The notes: generated from the sequence alone by a model not told the origin. DNA of 64,000 bases from QVMG01 sp032073245 (GCA_032073245.1 DAMANX010000025.1:1-64000), one strand, 5' to 3'. Counted from the stretch's first letter, positions 9,529 through 19,200 are shown. Numbers and translations are program-made.

Positions 9529-11386
9529 TTCTGTAATCTCTTTCACGTTTGGTTACTTCTTTTGGTTTGTTTTTGGTTATATCCAACGGTTTCTGTTTAT
9601 CTAACGGGGTAGCCAGTACATCCCAGCTCTCTTCCGTATCCCAGTTCACCAGAACTTCCAATTGTTTTGGATAATAATAAACTTTTTCCGGTTGGAGCTT
9701 CTCCGAATATTTACCTGTATCCCATATTCCATTATCGTTCTCATCAACAATGAGACGGGCATAGTACTTATCCGGTTTGAGGTTCATAAAAAGCACACCT
9801 CCATCGGTTACTTTTCCTTTTCGAACGGGTTCGTCACTTGCATTCAATAGTTCGACAAATGCAGTAGTGTCTATACCTGAAATATTGATATAGAGATGGC
9901 CATATTCTTCTTTACTCTTTATCTTGAAAGTACCTTTATACGAATCATTCCATCTGCCATATAAGCTATATATGGTTGCCGAATCCACTTCCAACTGATA
10001 TTCTTCACCATAAGACCATGGGCGATCGATATAGTATCGCAATGAGTTGATCGTATCTTGTATCAATCCGAAATCCATAGGTACCCAGAGGGAATCTTCC
10101 TTCAGGTTCAGATAAATAAGATCTTTCGGCAGGTCCAATACCGGCTCGTTAAATGAAACAAACAGTGTATCATAAAGGTTCATGGAACCGGAAGCGTTCA
10201 CATTCATATTCAAAAAGACGGTTGGCTCCGGTTCATCTTTTTTTGATTTTTTCTTTCGCGCCTCGTTAGGACGAATGCGCATGGCTATCGGTATTGTATC
10301 GGTTTTCGGGCGTAAAATATTTAATGACTCGCTTTGGGGATATGTAAGTTCTATTCGTAGAGTGTCTTGTTTCCAAACAGTAGAATCGGTAATCCAGTAG
10401 TTAACCGATTTATTCTCTTCAGCCATTTGAACGAAATACCAACTAGTGTCCGTAGGCTCGAAATTTAATGGTACGGGAATTGGTACAGTATCCAAAGGCG
10501 CATTGAATCGTATAGTGAACAGATATTCCTGTGAACGTTCGGGGCGAAGTATATACTGACGTTCAAATTTCTCCTTAAACAGCATCAATTGCATATTATC
10601 CGGCAAATAGCGGGTATATGATACAGTATGTATTGTATCGATCGTAAGACTATCCACCCAGGTAGTATCCTGGCGTGTTGCCAATTCAAAAGTAGGAGTT
10701 ATAGGAGTTTCATCAAATGCAATATCTTCTCCCGGTTGGTCGAACTTATAGTCGCGGTTTACGTCATTCAGTGCGTAAATGCGATAGGTGCCCGGTGAAA
10801 TGTTACGGATAGTGAAACGTCCTCTCTCATTGGTTCGTGAAGTTCGTACAAATGGGATCTTAACAAAAGCCGAATCGTCCAGATTACTATGCAGCCCGAT
10901 AGTGACACCCGGCATAGGTTCCAGGTTCTGTGCATTTAATAATATGCCGGAAACTTCCAATGTATCGATAAGATCGCCGGTAGAAAATGCAAAAGTATAA
11001 TTCTCTAATATGTTCTTTTCGTTATTATCCGATATGGAGTTGGTAAAGTCAATCGTGTAGGTTATATTCGGTTGTAAAGTATCTCTTAGCTCGACTGAAA
11101 CCTTACGTCCAATTGCCCGTACAATCGGCATCTGCATTTGTGGGGGAGTAATAATTACATTTTCCGATGGCTTATCTAATTGGACCAATTCATCAAAAAG
11201 TATCTCTATCTTTTTACCCTTAAAATTTGTCTGATTAGGAATGGGAGTACTACTTACATATTTGGGTGGTTCTTCGTCGTACGGGCCACCATTGGGGTTC
11301 CCAACGCTGGCGCATGAATATATGAGTAATAAGAAAAACAATCCGCTCAGCACGGGTAGCATATATCTTAAATATCTATTTTCCAT
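9473..11386 (-). CDS. Large lipoprotein with N-terminal Ig-like (Big_5) domain
   Basis: About 637 residues from ATG 11386; a TTG four codons upstream is less likely. The lipobox is LLLIYSCAS. A Big_5 Ig-like domain follows at about residues 35-135, with YVSSTPIPNQTNFKGKKIEILFDE and TYTIDFTNSISDNNEKN. Next comes a carboxypeptidase-regulatory-like beta-sandwich at about 145-215 (GVTIGLHSN...GRFTIRNISPGTYRIYALND). The C-terminus ends in a Ser/Gly/Arg-rich tail. Such proteins are common in Bacteroidetes outer membranes with unknown roles. It is the first gene of an operon with the DUF3108 protein. Confidence 0.83.
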   Translation of the reverse strand: MENRYLRYMLPVLSGLFFLLLIYSCASVGNPNGGPYDEEPPKYVSSTPIPNQTNFKGKKIEILFDELVQLDKPSENVIITPPQMQMPIVRAIGRKVSVELRDTLQPNITYTIDFTNSISDNNEKNILENYTFAFSTGDLIDTLEVSGILLNAQNLEPMPGVTIGLHSNLDDSAFVKIPFVRTSRTNERGRFTIRNISPGTYRIYALNDVNRDYKFDQPGEDIAFDETPITPTFELATRQDTTWVDSLTIDTIHTVSYTRYLPDNMQLMLFKEKFERQYILRPERSQEYLFTIRFNAPLDTVPIPVPLNFEPTDTSWYFVQMAEENKSVNYWITDSTVWKQDTLRIELTYPQSESLNILRPKTDTIPIAMRIRPNEARKKKSKKDEPEPTVFLNMNVNASGSMNLYDTLFVSFNEPVLDLPKDLIYLNLKEDSLWVPMDFGLIQDTINSLRYYIDRPWSYGEEYQLEVDSATIYSLYGRWNDSYKGTFKIKSKEEYGHLYINISGIDTTAFVELLNASDEPVRKGKVTDGGVLFMNLKPDKYYARLIVDENDNGIWDTGKYSEKLQPEKVYYYPKQLEVLVNWDTEESWDVLATPLDKQKPLDITKNKPKEVTKRERDYRNEGRNQSSGSSSRGGFPF

Positions 11387-11486
11387 TCTTATAGACAATT
11401 ACGTAGAAGGAACAAAAATAGATAAAAATACGTTGACTTATAGCACCCCGGCATTAATTAAGCAATCTTTGCATTCGTCTCGCTTA

Positions 11487-11687
11487 TTATCTTCTGCTTA
11501 ATTCATCTTGATACCAGGCTTTTATCTGCATCATTTTCATGCGAAGACAGGAATCATCTTTCAAAGGATCATTATCTTCATCGAAGATTTGATTGTAATA
11601 ATCTATTATCTGTTGACGCTCATAGCTTCTCGTTTTATCTACCTGGTCAATCAGTCCTTTTACTTCGTCTAGATTTACTTTTGCCAT
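11487..11687 (-). CDS. Small conserved acidic protein, 66 residues
   Basis: Start chosen at ATG 11687, preceded by GAAGAAATTAC. A longer frame upstream would code a non-conserved-looking leader. The product begins MAKVNLDEVKGLIDQVDKTR and is helical and highly charged, with no signal or membrane segment. I cannot name a family. It is isolated between the Big_5 lipoprotein and the divergent metallophosphoesterase. Confidence 0.65.
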   Translation of the reverse strand: MAKVNLDEVKGLIDQVDKTRSYERQQIIDYYNQIFDEDNDPLKDDSCLRMKMMQIKAWYQDELSRR

Positions 11688-11793
11688 AGTTGTAATTTCT
11701 TCTTTATAATAAAACCTTTTGGTTGTCAAAAAAGTTGTATGTGTTTCCAACGTTAAGAAAAGTATACACCGTCTTATCATTTAGGCAAATAGC

Positions 11794-11801
11794 TACCTTT
11801 G
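11794..11801 (+). promoter_or_regulatory. Candidate -7 box for the metallophosphoesterase gene
   Basis: TACCTTTG fits TAnnTTTG and lies 52 bases before the start at 11854. No clear -33 TTTG is present. Confidence 0.45.
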
Positions 11802-11853
11802 TATTTGAAAGATGATCTGTCTGTGTATATATAATTAGAAGAATAGAATAGCT

Positions 11854-13014
11854 ATGTGGATTTTACTTGTAAATATTGGGTTGGTTTTGATGGCCGCCTT
11901 TGCTTATTATATTAATTATCGTTTTGTAAAGTATATTTCACCTAAATTCGCCTTAGGAGCGGGGATTTATGGAATTGCTGCATGCCTGTATGCCCTTGGT
12001 TTTCTGGTTTATTTCGCGGTTAACCTGAACCATTCACATGATACGAGATGGGGCTTTTTTATGTTTATATTATTTATGATACCCCCTATCCTCTTTCTGA
12101 TTTATTGGTTGATAGCCGTATTTCCTTTTCTGCGTTTCCACAGATTTCGAAATATAAGTACGGTTATAGGAATAACATTGGCAACGATTGTTTTCGGTAT
12201 GATCTTGCATGGCGGTTTAATCGGCCGTAAAAAGCTGATAGTTGAGGAAGTACAGGTAAATTCACCGCGTTTACCACAAAGTTTTGATGGTTTACGTATT
12301 CTGCAATTCTCTGATTTCCATTTAGGCAGTTTTAAAGGAGATGCTCCTTTTGTGGCGAAGATTGTTGAACGTATTAATGGCTTGCAACCGGACGTGGTGC
12401 TTTTCACGGGTGACCTTGTAAATACCCGGAGCGATGAGATGACTGAATTTATGGATATTCTTTCAGGCATTCATACTAAGTATGGGGTTTATTCAGTTCT
12501 GGGTAATCATGATTACGGTGATTATGTTAAATGGCTTAACTCGGAGGATAAAGAATCTAACTTGCAAAGATTAATAGAAGTACAGGAAAAATGGGGCTGG
12601 ACTGTACTTAATGATGAGAATCGCTATATACATATCGGACAAGATAGTATTGCGATAGTAGGTGTCGGGAATTGGGGGGAACCTCCTTTCAAGCGATACG
12701 GTGACCTTACAAAAGCATATCAAGATGTAAATCCGGCGACCTTTACTATCTTGTTATCTCATAATCCTGTTCATTGGCGGGAAGAAGTATTACCTACTAC
12801 TCCTATCGACCTTATGTTGGCTGGTCATACACATGCTTGGCAAATACGCCTGGGTAATATATCTCCTTCCGTATTTCTCTATCCTGACTGGGCGGGGTTA
12901 TATAGTGAAGGCGATCAATATCTTTATGTAAATCAAGGTTTGGGTAGTATATTCTTTCCTATGCGTATAGGTGCGTGGCCTGAGTTGACATTAATTGAAT
13001 TAAAGAGTAAATAA
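11854..13014 (+). CDS. Membrane-anchored metallophosphoesterase
   Basis: 386 residues. Four hydrophobic segments in residues 1-125 anchor the protein. The calcineurin-like phosphoesterase domain follows with all metal motifs: DFH (154-156), GDLVN (186-190), GNHD (217-220), LLSHNP and GHTH near 324. The order matches the YkuE/YaeI-type membrane phosphoesterases that act on cell-envelope lipids such as UDP-diacylglucosamine or related substrates. The substrate here is not deducible. The GNAT gene starts 8 bases downstream, so they are likely co-transcribed. Confidence 0.88.
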   Translation: MWILLVNIGLVLMAAFAYYINYRFVKYISPKFALGAGIYGIAACLYALGFLVYFAVNLNHSHDTRWGFFMFILFMIPPILFLIYWLIAVFPFLRFHRFRNISTVIGITLATIVFGMILHGGLIGRKKLIVEEVQVNSPRLPQSFDGLRILQFSDFHLGSFKGDAPFVAKIVERINGLQPDVVLFTGDLVNTRSDEMTEFMDILSGIHTKYGVYSVLGNHDYGDYVKWLNSEDKESNLQRLIEVQEKWGWTVLNDENRYIHIGQDSIAIVGVGNWGEPPFKRYGDLTKAYQDVNPATFTILLSHNPVHWREEVLPTTPIDLMLAGHTHAWQIRLGNISPSVFLYPDWAGLYSEGDQYLYVNQGLGSIFFPMRIGAWPELTLIELKSK

Positions 13015-13022
13015 TTTATTAT

Positions 13023-13466
13023 ATGAATATCACAATAAACTTTATTGAAGAAGATGACTTTGAGCAACTTGTAGAACTCTTTCAGGAATTTGCCGAGTTT
13101 GAGAGATTACCTGATAAGATGACAAATACAGTTGAGAAAATGAGAAGAGAAAAAGAATATTTCCATGGATTTGTAGTGAAGAATGAAAACAAAGAAATAT
13201 TAGGATATGTTACTTATTTCTTTGCTTATTATACTTGGACAGGCAAGTCTCTCTATATGGATGATCTTTACATTCGTCCGGCATACAGGGGGCAAGGTTT
13301 AGGCACAATGCTAATCAAAAAGGTGATTGCCTATGCCAAGGAGCAACAATGTAATAAACTCCGATGGCAAGTGTCAAATTGGAATGAGCCTGCTATAGAC
13401 CTTTATAAGAGTCTGGGTGCTGAAATTAATGAGGTGGAGATAAATTGTGATTTAATATTAGAATAA
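13023..13466 (+). CDS. GNAT family N-acetyltransferase
   Basis: 147 residues covering one complete GNAT fold. The acetyl-CoA loop is visible as RPAYRGQGLGTMLIKKVIAYA (R/Q-x-x-G-x-G). The preceding strand is YMDDLYIRP and the final WNEPAIDLYKSLGA is typical of the small spermidine/diamine-like acetyltransferases. The substrate is unknown. It lies between the metallophosphoesterase and the flavoprotein, with gaps of 8 and 12 bases, in one probable operon. Confidence 0.87.
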   Translation: MNITINFIEEDDFEQLVELFQEFAEFERLPDKMTNTVEKMRREKEYFHGFVVKNENKEILGYVTYFFAYYTWTGKSLYMDDLYIRPAYRGQGLGTMLIKKVIAYAKEQQCNKLRWQVSNWNEPAIDLYKSLGAEINEVEINCDLILE

Positions 13467-13478
13467 AACAATATCGTT

Positions 13479-14099
13479 ATGAAAGTATTATTAGTAAATG
13501 GTAGTCCGCATCCAAAGGGATGTACATATACTGCGCTTGCGGAAATAGCTTCAGTATTGGAAAATAATCAGGTGGAAACAGAAATATTCCAGTTGGGAGT
13601 GAAGCCGATCTCCGGTTGCATGGGTTGCAATAAATGTTTTGAAACGGGTCAATGCATTGTGGATGACAAAGTAAATATATTTGTTAATAAAGCATCGGAG
13701 TTTGATGGGTTTGTTTTTGGTTCACCTGTCCATTATGCTGCCGCTTCGGGTGCAATCACTTCTTTTATGGATAGAGCTTTTTATTCAGGGGGCAAGAAAT
13801 TAGCCTTTAAGCCGGGAGCAGTGATTGTGAGTTGCCGCCGTGCCGGTTCTACGGCTGCACTTGATCAGTTGAGCAAGTACTTGACAATAAATAATATGCC
13901 CGTAGTCTCTTCGCAATATTGGAATATGGTACATGGAGCTTCGCCTGGAGATGTCCGTCAGGATCAGGAAGGCATGCAGACAATGAGATCATTGGGGCAA
14001 AATATGGCTTGGTTACTCCGTTGCATAGAAGCTGGTAAGCAAGCAGGTATAAACCGGCCTGAGCATGAGCAACGGGTTTGGACGAATTTTATTAGATAA
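13479..14099 (+). CDS. Flavodoxin-fold NAD(P)H:FMN reductase with Cys cluster
   Basis: 206 residues. The FMN-binding start is VNGSPHPKGCTYTALAEI and the second FMN loop is FGSPVHYAAASGAITSFMDR. Between them, SGCMGCNKCFETGQC has the compact Cys pattern of iron-sulfur flavoproteins (Isf-like), which bind a 4Fe-4S cluster and pass electrons in anaerobes. It is the last gene of its operon. A REP-like doublet follows immediately. The electron donor and acceptor are unknown. Confidence 0.85.
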   Translation: MKVLLVNGSPHPKGCTYTALAEIASVLENNQVETEIFQLGVKPISGCMGCNKCFETGQCIVDDKVNIFVNKASEFDGFVFGSPVHYAAASGAITSFMDRAFYSGGKKLAFKPGAVIVSCRRAGSTAALDQLSKYLTINNMPVVSSQYWNMVHGASPGDVRQDQEGMQTMRSLGQNMAWLLRCIEAGKQAGINRPEHEQRVWTNFIR

Positions 14100-14103
14100 A
14101 TAT

Positions 14104-14181
14104 ATGTAGGGACGGCCCTATGTGGCCGCCCGAATGAACAAATTATTAAATCAGGGCGGCCACATAGGGCCGCCCCTACAT
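14104..14181. repeat. REP-like doublet with GTAG heads (copy A)
   Basis: GTAG at 14106 is followed by a GC-rich hairpin (GGACGGCC...GGCCGCCC). After an AT-rich centre the same unit appears inverted, ending in CTAC at 14176-14179. It lies between convergent genes and may also act as a bidirectional terminator. Each half has the tetranucleotide-plus-palindrome layout of REP sequences mobilised by RAYT proteins. Confidence 0.65.
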
Positions 14182-14188
14182 ATTGATA

Positions 14189-16551
14189 TTAATTGCGAAT
14201 AACTTCAAATCCCCCTTTCAGGCGGATATCTGTAGAAGACGCTCCTACCATAACGGAGAATGTTCCCGGTTCAACCGTAAATTTATTATTGATATCCCAT
14301 AAACCTAAGTCTTGTGGGGTCAGAATAAACGATACCTCTTTGGTTTCTCCCGGTTGAAGTGAAATACGTTTAAATCCACGCAAAACTTTAGTGTAAGTAG
14401 TTACACTACTATAATCATCCCGTAAATAAAGCTGAACCACTTCGTCTCCTTCTCGTTTACCTGTATTACTTATTTTACACCGTACGGTTATATTCCCTTG
14501 TGCGCCTTGTTTTTCAGGAGTAATTACAAGATCACTGTAGGAAAATGTTGTATAACTCAATCCATGTCCGAATGGATAAAGCGCACCGGATATACTGGCA
14601 GAGGCGCCAACGTCTGATCCCGGTTTGAATGGGAAGGCAAAAGGTACCTGTCCTACTGATTTTGGGAAAGTAACAGGTAGGCGTCCTCCCGGATTATAAT
14701 CCCCGAAAAGAACGTCGGCAACTGCTTTCCCACAAAATTCACCGGGAAACCATGCATGCACGATGGCAGGAAGATGTTTATCCGCATAGTTAATCGTTGC
14801 TGCTCTTCCGTCCAATAATACCAATACTACCGGCTTACCTGTTTCGTAAACTGACTTTATCAAGTCATTCTGACGGCCCGGAAGATTGAGATCGGTACGT
14901 GATTTGTCTTCCCGTACGGTCTTTTCTGAACCACCGCAAACCAATACCACAACATCTGCCTGTGAAGCAGCTTCCAAGGCACGATTCATCAATTCGGTTT
15001 CTTCGGTAGAATAGGGGAATTCCACTAGTTCACTTTCCGGAAAATGCGGATCGAATATTTCACATCCCTTTTCATATACAACATTTGCATTGGGCAATGC
15101 TTCGCGTATAGCTTGTTGCACTGTGATCATAGGTGCGTTGGCCGGCCCGTAACGACAAATAAGATTCTTATGCTCATCTGCGTTTGGCCCTATTACCGCA
15201 ATATTCCTGACTTCTTTACTTAGGGGGAGGAAGTTATTTTCATTCTTTAAAAGTACGATACTTTGATGAGCTGCTTCCAGTGATACGGCCTGATGTTCTG
15301 GGCTGTGAACGATCTTATCAACTGTTTTAATATCCCCTTTATAAGGGTTATCGAATAATCCCATATAAAACTTTATGCGAAGGATCTCAGCTACCCGTTC
15401 ATTGATTGTTTGTTCGGATATCTTACCCTTTTCAACTGCACTTCGCAAAGGGATGATGAATTCATCAGGAGGAGTAAACTGTGTCCGTATATTCAAACCG
15501 GCATTTACCGATTGTGCAACGGCATCTTCATACGTTTCAGCCACTTTATGTTTTGAGTGGATAAATTCTACGGCTTCACTATCGGAAACTACATATCCTT
15601 TAAAGCCCCATTCCTGACGAAGTATTTCTGTCAAAAATAATGGCTGCCACTAACAGGCACCCCATCATAATCATTGTAAGAACTCATGACCCCTAAAGAA
15701 CCTGCTTCCTGAAAGGCTACGCGGAAAGGCTCCAGATAAAGCGTACGCATTTCACGGGGAGCAACATGCGGGTCGGTACGTGTTCCTCCATCCCTTCCTC
15801 CTACAGGGATACTATATACTGCAAAATGTTTGGGAGAAGTAACCAATCCGTACTTCTGAAGAGAAAGTATCATTTGTTTTCCCATCTGCCCGACGTGATA
15901 TGGATCCTCTCCATAACATTCAACCACACGTCCCCATCTCGGGTCCTGCGCAATATCAAGAATAGGAGAGTAGATATTCGTATATCCCAAAGCAATTGCT
16001 TCACGTGCTTCGACTTCACCAATGCGTGCAATTAATTCCTTATTCCACGTAGCGCCTTGCCCGCATTGAGCCGGAAAATAGGTGGCGCGGTCATGGCAAA
16101 GGCCACGTATTCCTTCATTGGTATAATCGACAGGAATACCTAATCGGGTCTGTTCCACAAAGAAACGCTGGACAGTATGGCGAGCCTCTACACTTTTTGA
16201 GTAAGGAAATGAATATTGTGAACGGAAACTACCTAAACCATTGTGTTGTTCATCTATATTACCAATCCCGTCTTTCCATATTTCGTTTTTCCATCCTTCG
16301 GTAGGCAATGGATCTTTTAATACTCTTCCAGAACCGTATAAAGTAGCCATTTGAGCCGTTTTTTCATCCATGTTCATCTGCTGTAGCAGGTCTTGCACAC
16401 GGTCTTCCAGAGGAGCCATAGGATCTTCATATACATCCTTTATGCCATTTTTATTAAAATCTATCCAGCCCTTTTGATAGATACCTTTCTGAGCATACCC
16501 AACGTGTGCGTACACACAAAAGAGCATAAGGAAACAGGTTAAGCGTTTCAT
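14189..16551 (-). pseudogene. GH3 beta-glucosidase/xylosidase-like gene broken by a frameshift
   Basis: Two adjoining frames (start to 15631, and 15634 to 14189) are one GH3 enzyme. The first begins at ATG 16551 with a signal peptide ending VGYAQ, then a calcium-loop-like DFNKNGIKDVYED and the GH3 N-terminal barrel with RWGRVVECYGEDPYHVG and KHFAVYSIP. It stops after VPVSGSHYF. The second continues at once with TEILRQEWGFKGYVVSDSEA, which contains the catalytic Asp, then the C-terminal sandwich and the Fn3-like domain. Adding one T to the five-T run near 15633-15638 restores a protein of about 787 residues, normal for exported GH3 enzymes. It may be a real mutation, a slippage-controlled gene or a sequencing error. 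Confidence 0.85.
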
Positions 16552-16633
16552 AAATATAGAATTAGAATTGTTTATGATGTAAAAGTAAGAAGTTATATTA
16601 ATAAAACAAGGATGTGCCAGTACCAAAACTTTC

Positions 16634-16927
16634 CTTAATTGGCTGTAAGCCATATCCCTGAAAGGGAGTTAACTCAGCCCACCCTAAGCGAGGGAGCATA
16701 GCGACCGATGCGATGGTTGGGTTTATGAATTTTGTTTATATCCAATGCGCGCTGAAAGTGCAGCATATATAATTCTTTATTGTCTGATTTAATTATGTTG
16801 CACTTTCAGCGCGCCTGACTATATTAATGTAATCATGAACCCAACCATCGCATCGGTCGCTATGCTCCCTCGCTTAGGGTGGGCTGAGTTAACTCCCTTT
16901 CAGGGATATGGCTTACAGCCAATTAAG
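16634..16927. repeat. Nested palindromic element with 95-bp arms
   Basis: The left arm (16634-16728) and right arm (16833-16927) are inverted copies matching almost perfectly. Inside them a second inverted pair, GCGCGCTGAAAGTGCA (16747-16762) and its complement (16799-16814), surrounds an AT-rich loop. There is no transposase gene. It fills the 389-base gap between the broken GH3 gene and ychF. It could be a non-autonomous mobile element or a very large cruciform. Confidence 0.75.
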
Positions 16928-16940
16928 AAGAAGGTGTTTA

Positions 16941-18044
16941 TTATACATTAAAGCGGAAGTGCATAATATCACCATCCTGTACGATATACTCTTTGCCTTC
17001 CACACTCATCTTTCCGGCTTCTTTTACGGCAGCTTCCGATCCGTACTTGATGAAGTCCTCATACTTGATAACTTCAGCCCGTATAAAGCCTTTTTCGAAG
17101 TCTGTATGGATTACACCGGCACACTGTGGAGCTTTGCTCCCTTTCAGATAAGTCCACGCTCGTACTTCCTGTACTCCGGCTGTAAGGTATGTTTCCAGGT
17201 TTAAGAGGCTATAAGCAGATTTGATAAGACGGCTCACTCCTGACTCTTCCAGGCCAATCTCTTGCAGGAACATCTGACGTTCTTCGTAAGTCTCAAATTC
17301 CGCGATCTCACTTTCAATCTTTGCGGCGACAACAAGTATTTCCGCACTCTCATCCTTTATTGATTCGCGAACTGCCTCTACATAAGCATTCCCATTTACG
17401 GCACTTGCTTCATCTACATTACAAACGTACATAACAGGTTTACTGGTGAGCAGGAATAATTCATGGGCAATCTTCTGTTCGTCTTTTGTGTCAAAACTTA
17501 CAGTACGCGCGCTTTTCCCTTGTTCCAATGCCTCTTTGTATTTTACTAAAACCTCATAAGCCAGCTTTGCCTGTTTATCACCTCCCGTTTGTGCTTGTTT
17601 CTGCACCTTGGATATACGTGAATCAACCGTTTCGAGGTCTTTGATCTGAAGCTCTGCATCTATGATTTCTTTGTCGCGAACAGGATCGACGTTACCATCA
17701 ACATGAGTAATATTTTCATCATCAAAACAGCGCAATACATGAAGAATTGCATCCGTTTCACGGATATTGGCAAGAAACTTATTACCTAGTCCTTCTCCTT
17801 TACTGGCACCTTTTACAAGGCCGGCTATATCTACAATTTCAACCGTTGTGGGAACGATCTTATTAGGATGTATCAATTCTGCCAGTTTATTCAGACGTTC
17901 ATCGGGCACAGTGATAACACCCACGTTTGGTTCGATCGTACAGAACGGAAAGTTTGCAGATTGCGCTTTCGCATTGGATAAGCAATTAAAAAGAGTTGAT
18001 TTCCCTACATTAGGAAGACCCACAATGCCGCATTGTAATGCCAT
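16941..18044 (-). CDS. ychF: Ribosome-binding ATPase YchF
   Basis: 367 residues, the normal length. It is an Obg-family P-loop protein that prefers ATP and binds ribosomes. The P-loop is GLPNVGKST (9-17), switch II is DIAGLVKGASKGEGLG (72-87), and the base-specificity motif reads CNVDE instead of NKxD, the YchF signature. A coiled-coil region and the C-terminal TGS domain, ending VQDGDIMHFRF, are present. It has its own candidate -7 box at 18084-18091. Confidence 0.97.
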   Translation of the reverse strand: MALQCGIVGLPNVGKSTLFNCLSNAKAQSANFPFCTIEPNVGVITVPDERLNKLAELIHPNKIVPTTVEIVDIAGLVKGASKGEGLGNKFLANIRETDAILHVLRCFDDENITHVDGNVDPVRDKEIIDAELQIKDLETVDSRISKVQKQAQTGGDKQAKLAYEVLVKYKEALEQGKSARTVSFDTKDEQKIAHELFLLTSKPVMYVCNVDEASAVNGNAYVEAVRESIKDESAEILVVAAKIESEIAEFETYEERQMFLQEIGLEESGVSRLIKSAYSLLNLETYLTAGVQEVRAWTYLKGSKAPQCAGVIHTDFEKGFIRAEVIKYEDFIKYGSEAAVKEAGKMSVEGKEYIVQDGDIMHFRFNV

Positions 18045-18083
18045 GTAAATAGTTTTTTAGTTTATATCCCTTGTTTGAGGGTG

Positions 18084-18091
18084 CAAAGATA
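18084..18091 (-). promoter_or_regulatory. Candidate -7 box for ychF
   Basis: CAAAGATA on the plus strand reads TATCTTTG on the minus strand, fitting TAnnTTTG, 39 bases before the ychF start. No matching -33 box was found. Confidence 0.45.
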
Positions 18092-18119
18092 GACAAAATA
18101 GTTGAGAGTTAATATCAAT

Positions 18120-18277
18120 CATTCGGCGTAGTACGCCTTATTCAGTAGTCAGAGTAGTCAAGGAGTTAAGAAGCCGCAATGCACTATAATATACTTGACT
18201 ACTAAGGAGCAAAGCGAGTGATAACTACTTAACTCCTTTGACTACTAAGCATGAGGAATACTTAGTAGGCCGAATGC
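18120..18277. repeat. Intergenic repeat family, copy 1 (AGTAGTCAAGGAGTTAAG type)
   Basis: The ends CATTCGGC and GCCGAATG are inverted. Inside are several copies of a GTAGTCAAGGAGTTAAG-like phrase on the left and their complements on the right (ACTTAACTCCTTTGACTACT). A closely related copy lies at 20600-20757 and a diverged one at 43340-43455. No coding potential is seen. Confidence 0.65.
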
Positions 18278-18307
18278 TTACAAACTAATGTTTTCTCCCT
18301 ATAGTTT

Positions 18308-18445
18308 TAATCCCTTTTATTCTAGAAAATAATCTGCTCACAACTGTGAAACTAATATTTCACAACTGTGGAATATATATTGCACAGCTGTGAAATTATT
18401 ATTCCACAGCCGTGAGCAGATTAAATATTGCTGTAAAAGGGATTA
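18308..18445. repeat. 22-bp-phased array of CACARCYGTG palindromes inside a larger inverted repeat
   Basis: Four 10-bp palindromes (CACAACTGTG twice, CACAGCTGTG, CACAGCCGTG) start at 18339, 18361, 18383 and 18405, exactly 22 bases apart. They are enclosed by inverted arms TAATCCCTTTTA (18308-18319) / TAAAAGGGATTA (18434-18445) and AATCTGCTCAC / GTGAGCAGATT. It lies in the gap between ychF and the peroxiredoxin gene, whose 3' end is 51 bases away. Confidence 0.75.
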
Positions 18446-18495
18446 GATATACGGGAAGAAAAGACTAAATATATTAGCTAAAAGACTCAAATTCT

Positions 18496-19200
18496 TTACT
18501 TACCTAATTTGCTTTCCACATCTTCTTTGGATAGGTCTTTGGTACATAAGAACCAGTCGTAACATTTCATTTTGCCTTCTTTTCCTGCCATGCGATCATT
18601 AGCGATGTCGAGTGTTGCAGCAGTAGGTACAATTACCTCGTCACCCGGACGCCAGTCGGCAGGAAGTGAAACTTTGAAATTGTCGACTGTTTGCAATGCA
18701 ATCAGTACACGTTTGATTTCATCAAAATTACGGCCGACAGCCATAGGATAATATAAAATAGTGCGGATAATACCTTTCGGATCAATGAAGAATACGGCAC
18801 GTACAGCTGCCGTAGAGCTTTCGCCCGGCTGAACCATCCCATACATATTCCCTACCTTCATCGTGATATCATCGATCAAAGGGAACTTGACTTGAATGTT
18901 TTTCATTCCTTTGAAGTCGATCTTTTCCTGAATAGTACGTAACCATGCAATATGACTCGATAGTCCATCGATTGACAGGCCCACTAACTGACAGTTCAGA
19001 TCTTCAAATTCCTGTTGCATCTTACCGAATGTCAAAAATTCAGTGGTACATACAGGCGTAAAGTCAGATGGGTGGCTGAACAGTATTATCCATTTACCCT
19101 TGTAATCCCCTGGGAAACTTATTTTACCTTGCGTTGTTGACGCTTCAAATTCGGGAGCCTTATCTCCCAGCCGTGGCATTGCATACACTTGATTTTCCAT
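18496..19200 (-). CDS. Peroxiredoxin, Prx6 type with C-terminal CxDWxxC
   Basis: 234 residues from ATG 19200, preceded by AGAAAGAAAAA; ATG 19215 is an alternative. It reduces hydrogen peroxide and organic peroxides. The peroxidatic Cys51 lies in HPSDFTPVCTTEF. The C-terminal arm has the pair CYDWFLC, as in the archaeal-type Prx6 enzymes where these Cys take part in resolving the oxidised active site. It is a single-gene unit. Its downstream side is the phased palindrome array, so a regulatory link cannot be inferred. Confidence 0.92.
   Translation of the reverse strand: MENQVYAMPRLGDKAPEFEASTTQGKISFPGDYKGKWIILFSHPSDFTPVCTTEFLTFGKMQQEFEDLNCQLVGLSIDGLSSHIAWLRTIQEKIDFKGMKNIQVKFPLIDDITMKVGNMYGMVQPGESSTAAVRAVFFIDPKGIIRTILYYPMAVGRNFDEIKRVLIALQTVDNFKVSLPADWRPGDEVIVPTAATLDIANDRMAGKEGKMKCYDWFLCTKDLSKEDVESKLGK

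Noticed and set aside
14189..16653. Two separate glycosidase genes
   Set aside because: The second frame starts in the middle of the catalytic barrel, has no start signal, and continues the first frame exactly when one base is added.
16747..16814. The inner inverted pair as a simple terminator
   Set aside because: It is nested in 95-bp arms and lacks a T-run; termination alone does not explain the structure.
18339..18414. The 22-bp phased palindromes as a CRISPR array
   Set aside because: Repeat units are only 10 bases and spacers 12 bases, far too short, spacers are AT-rich and alike, and no cas gene is present.
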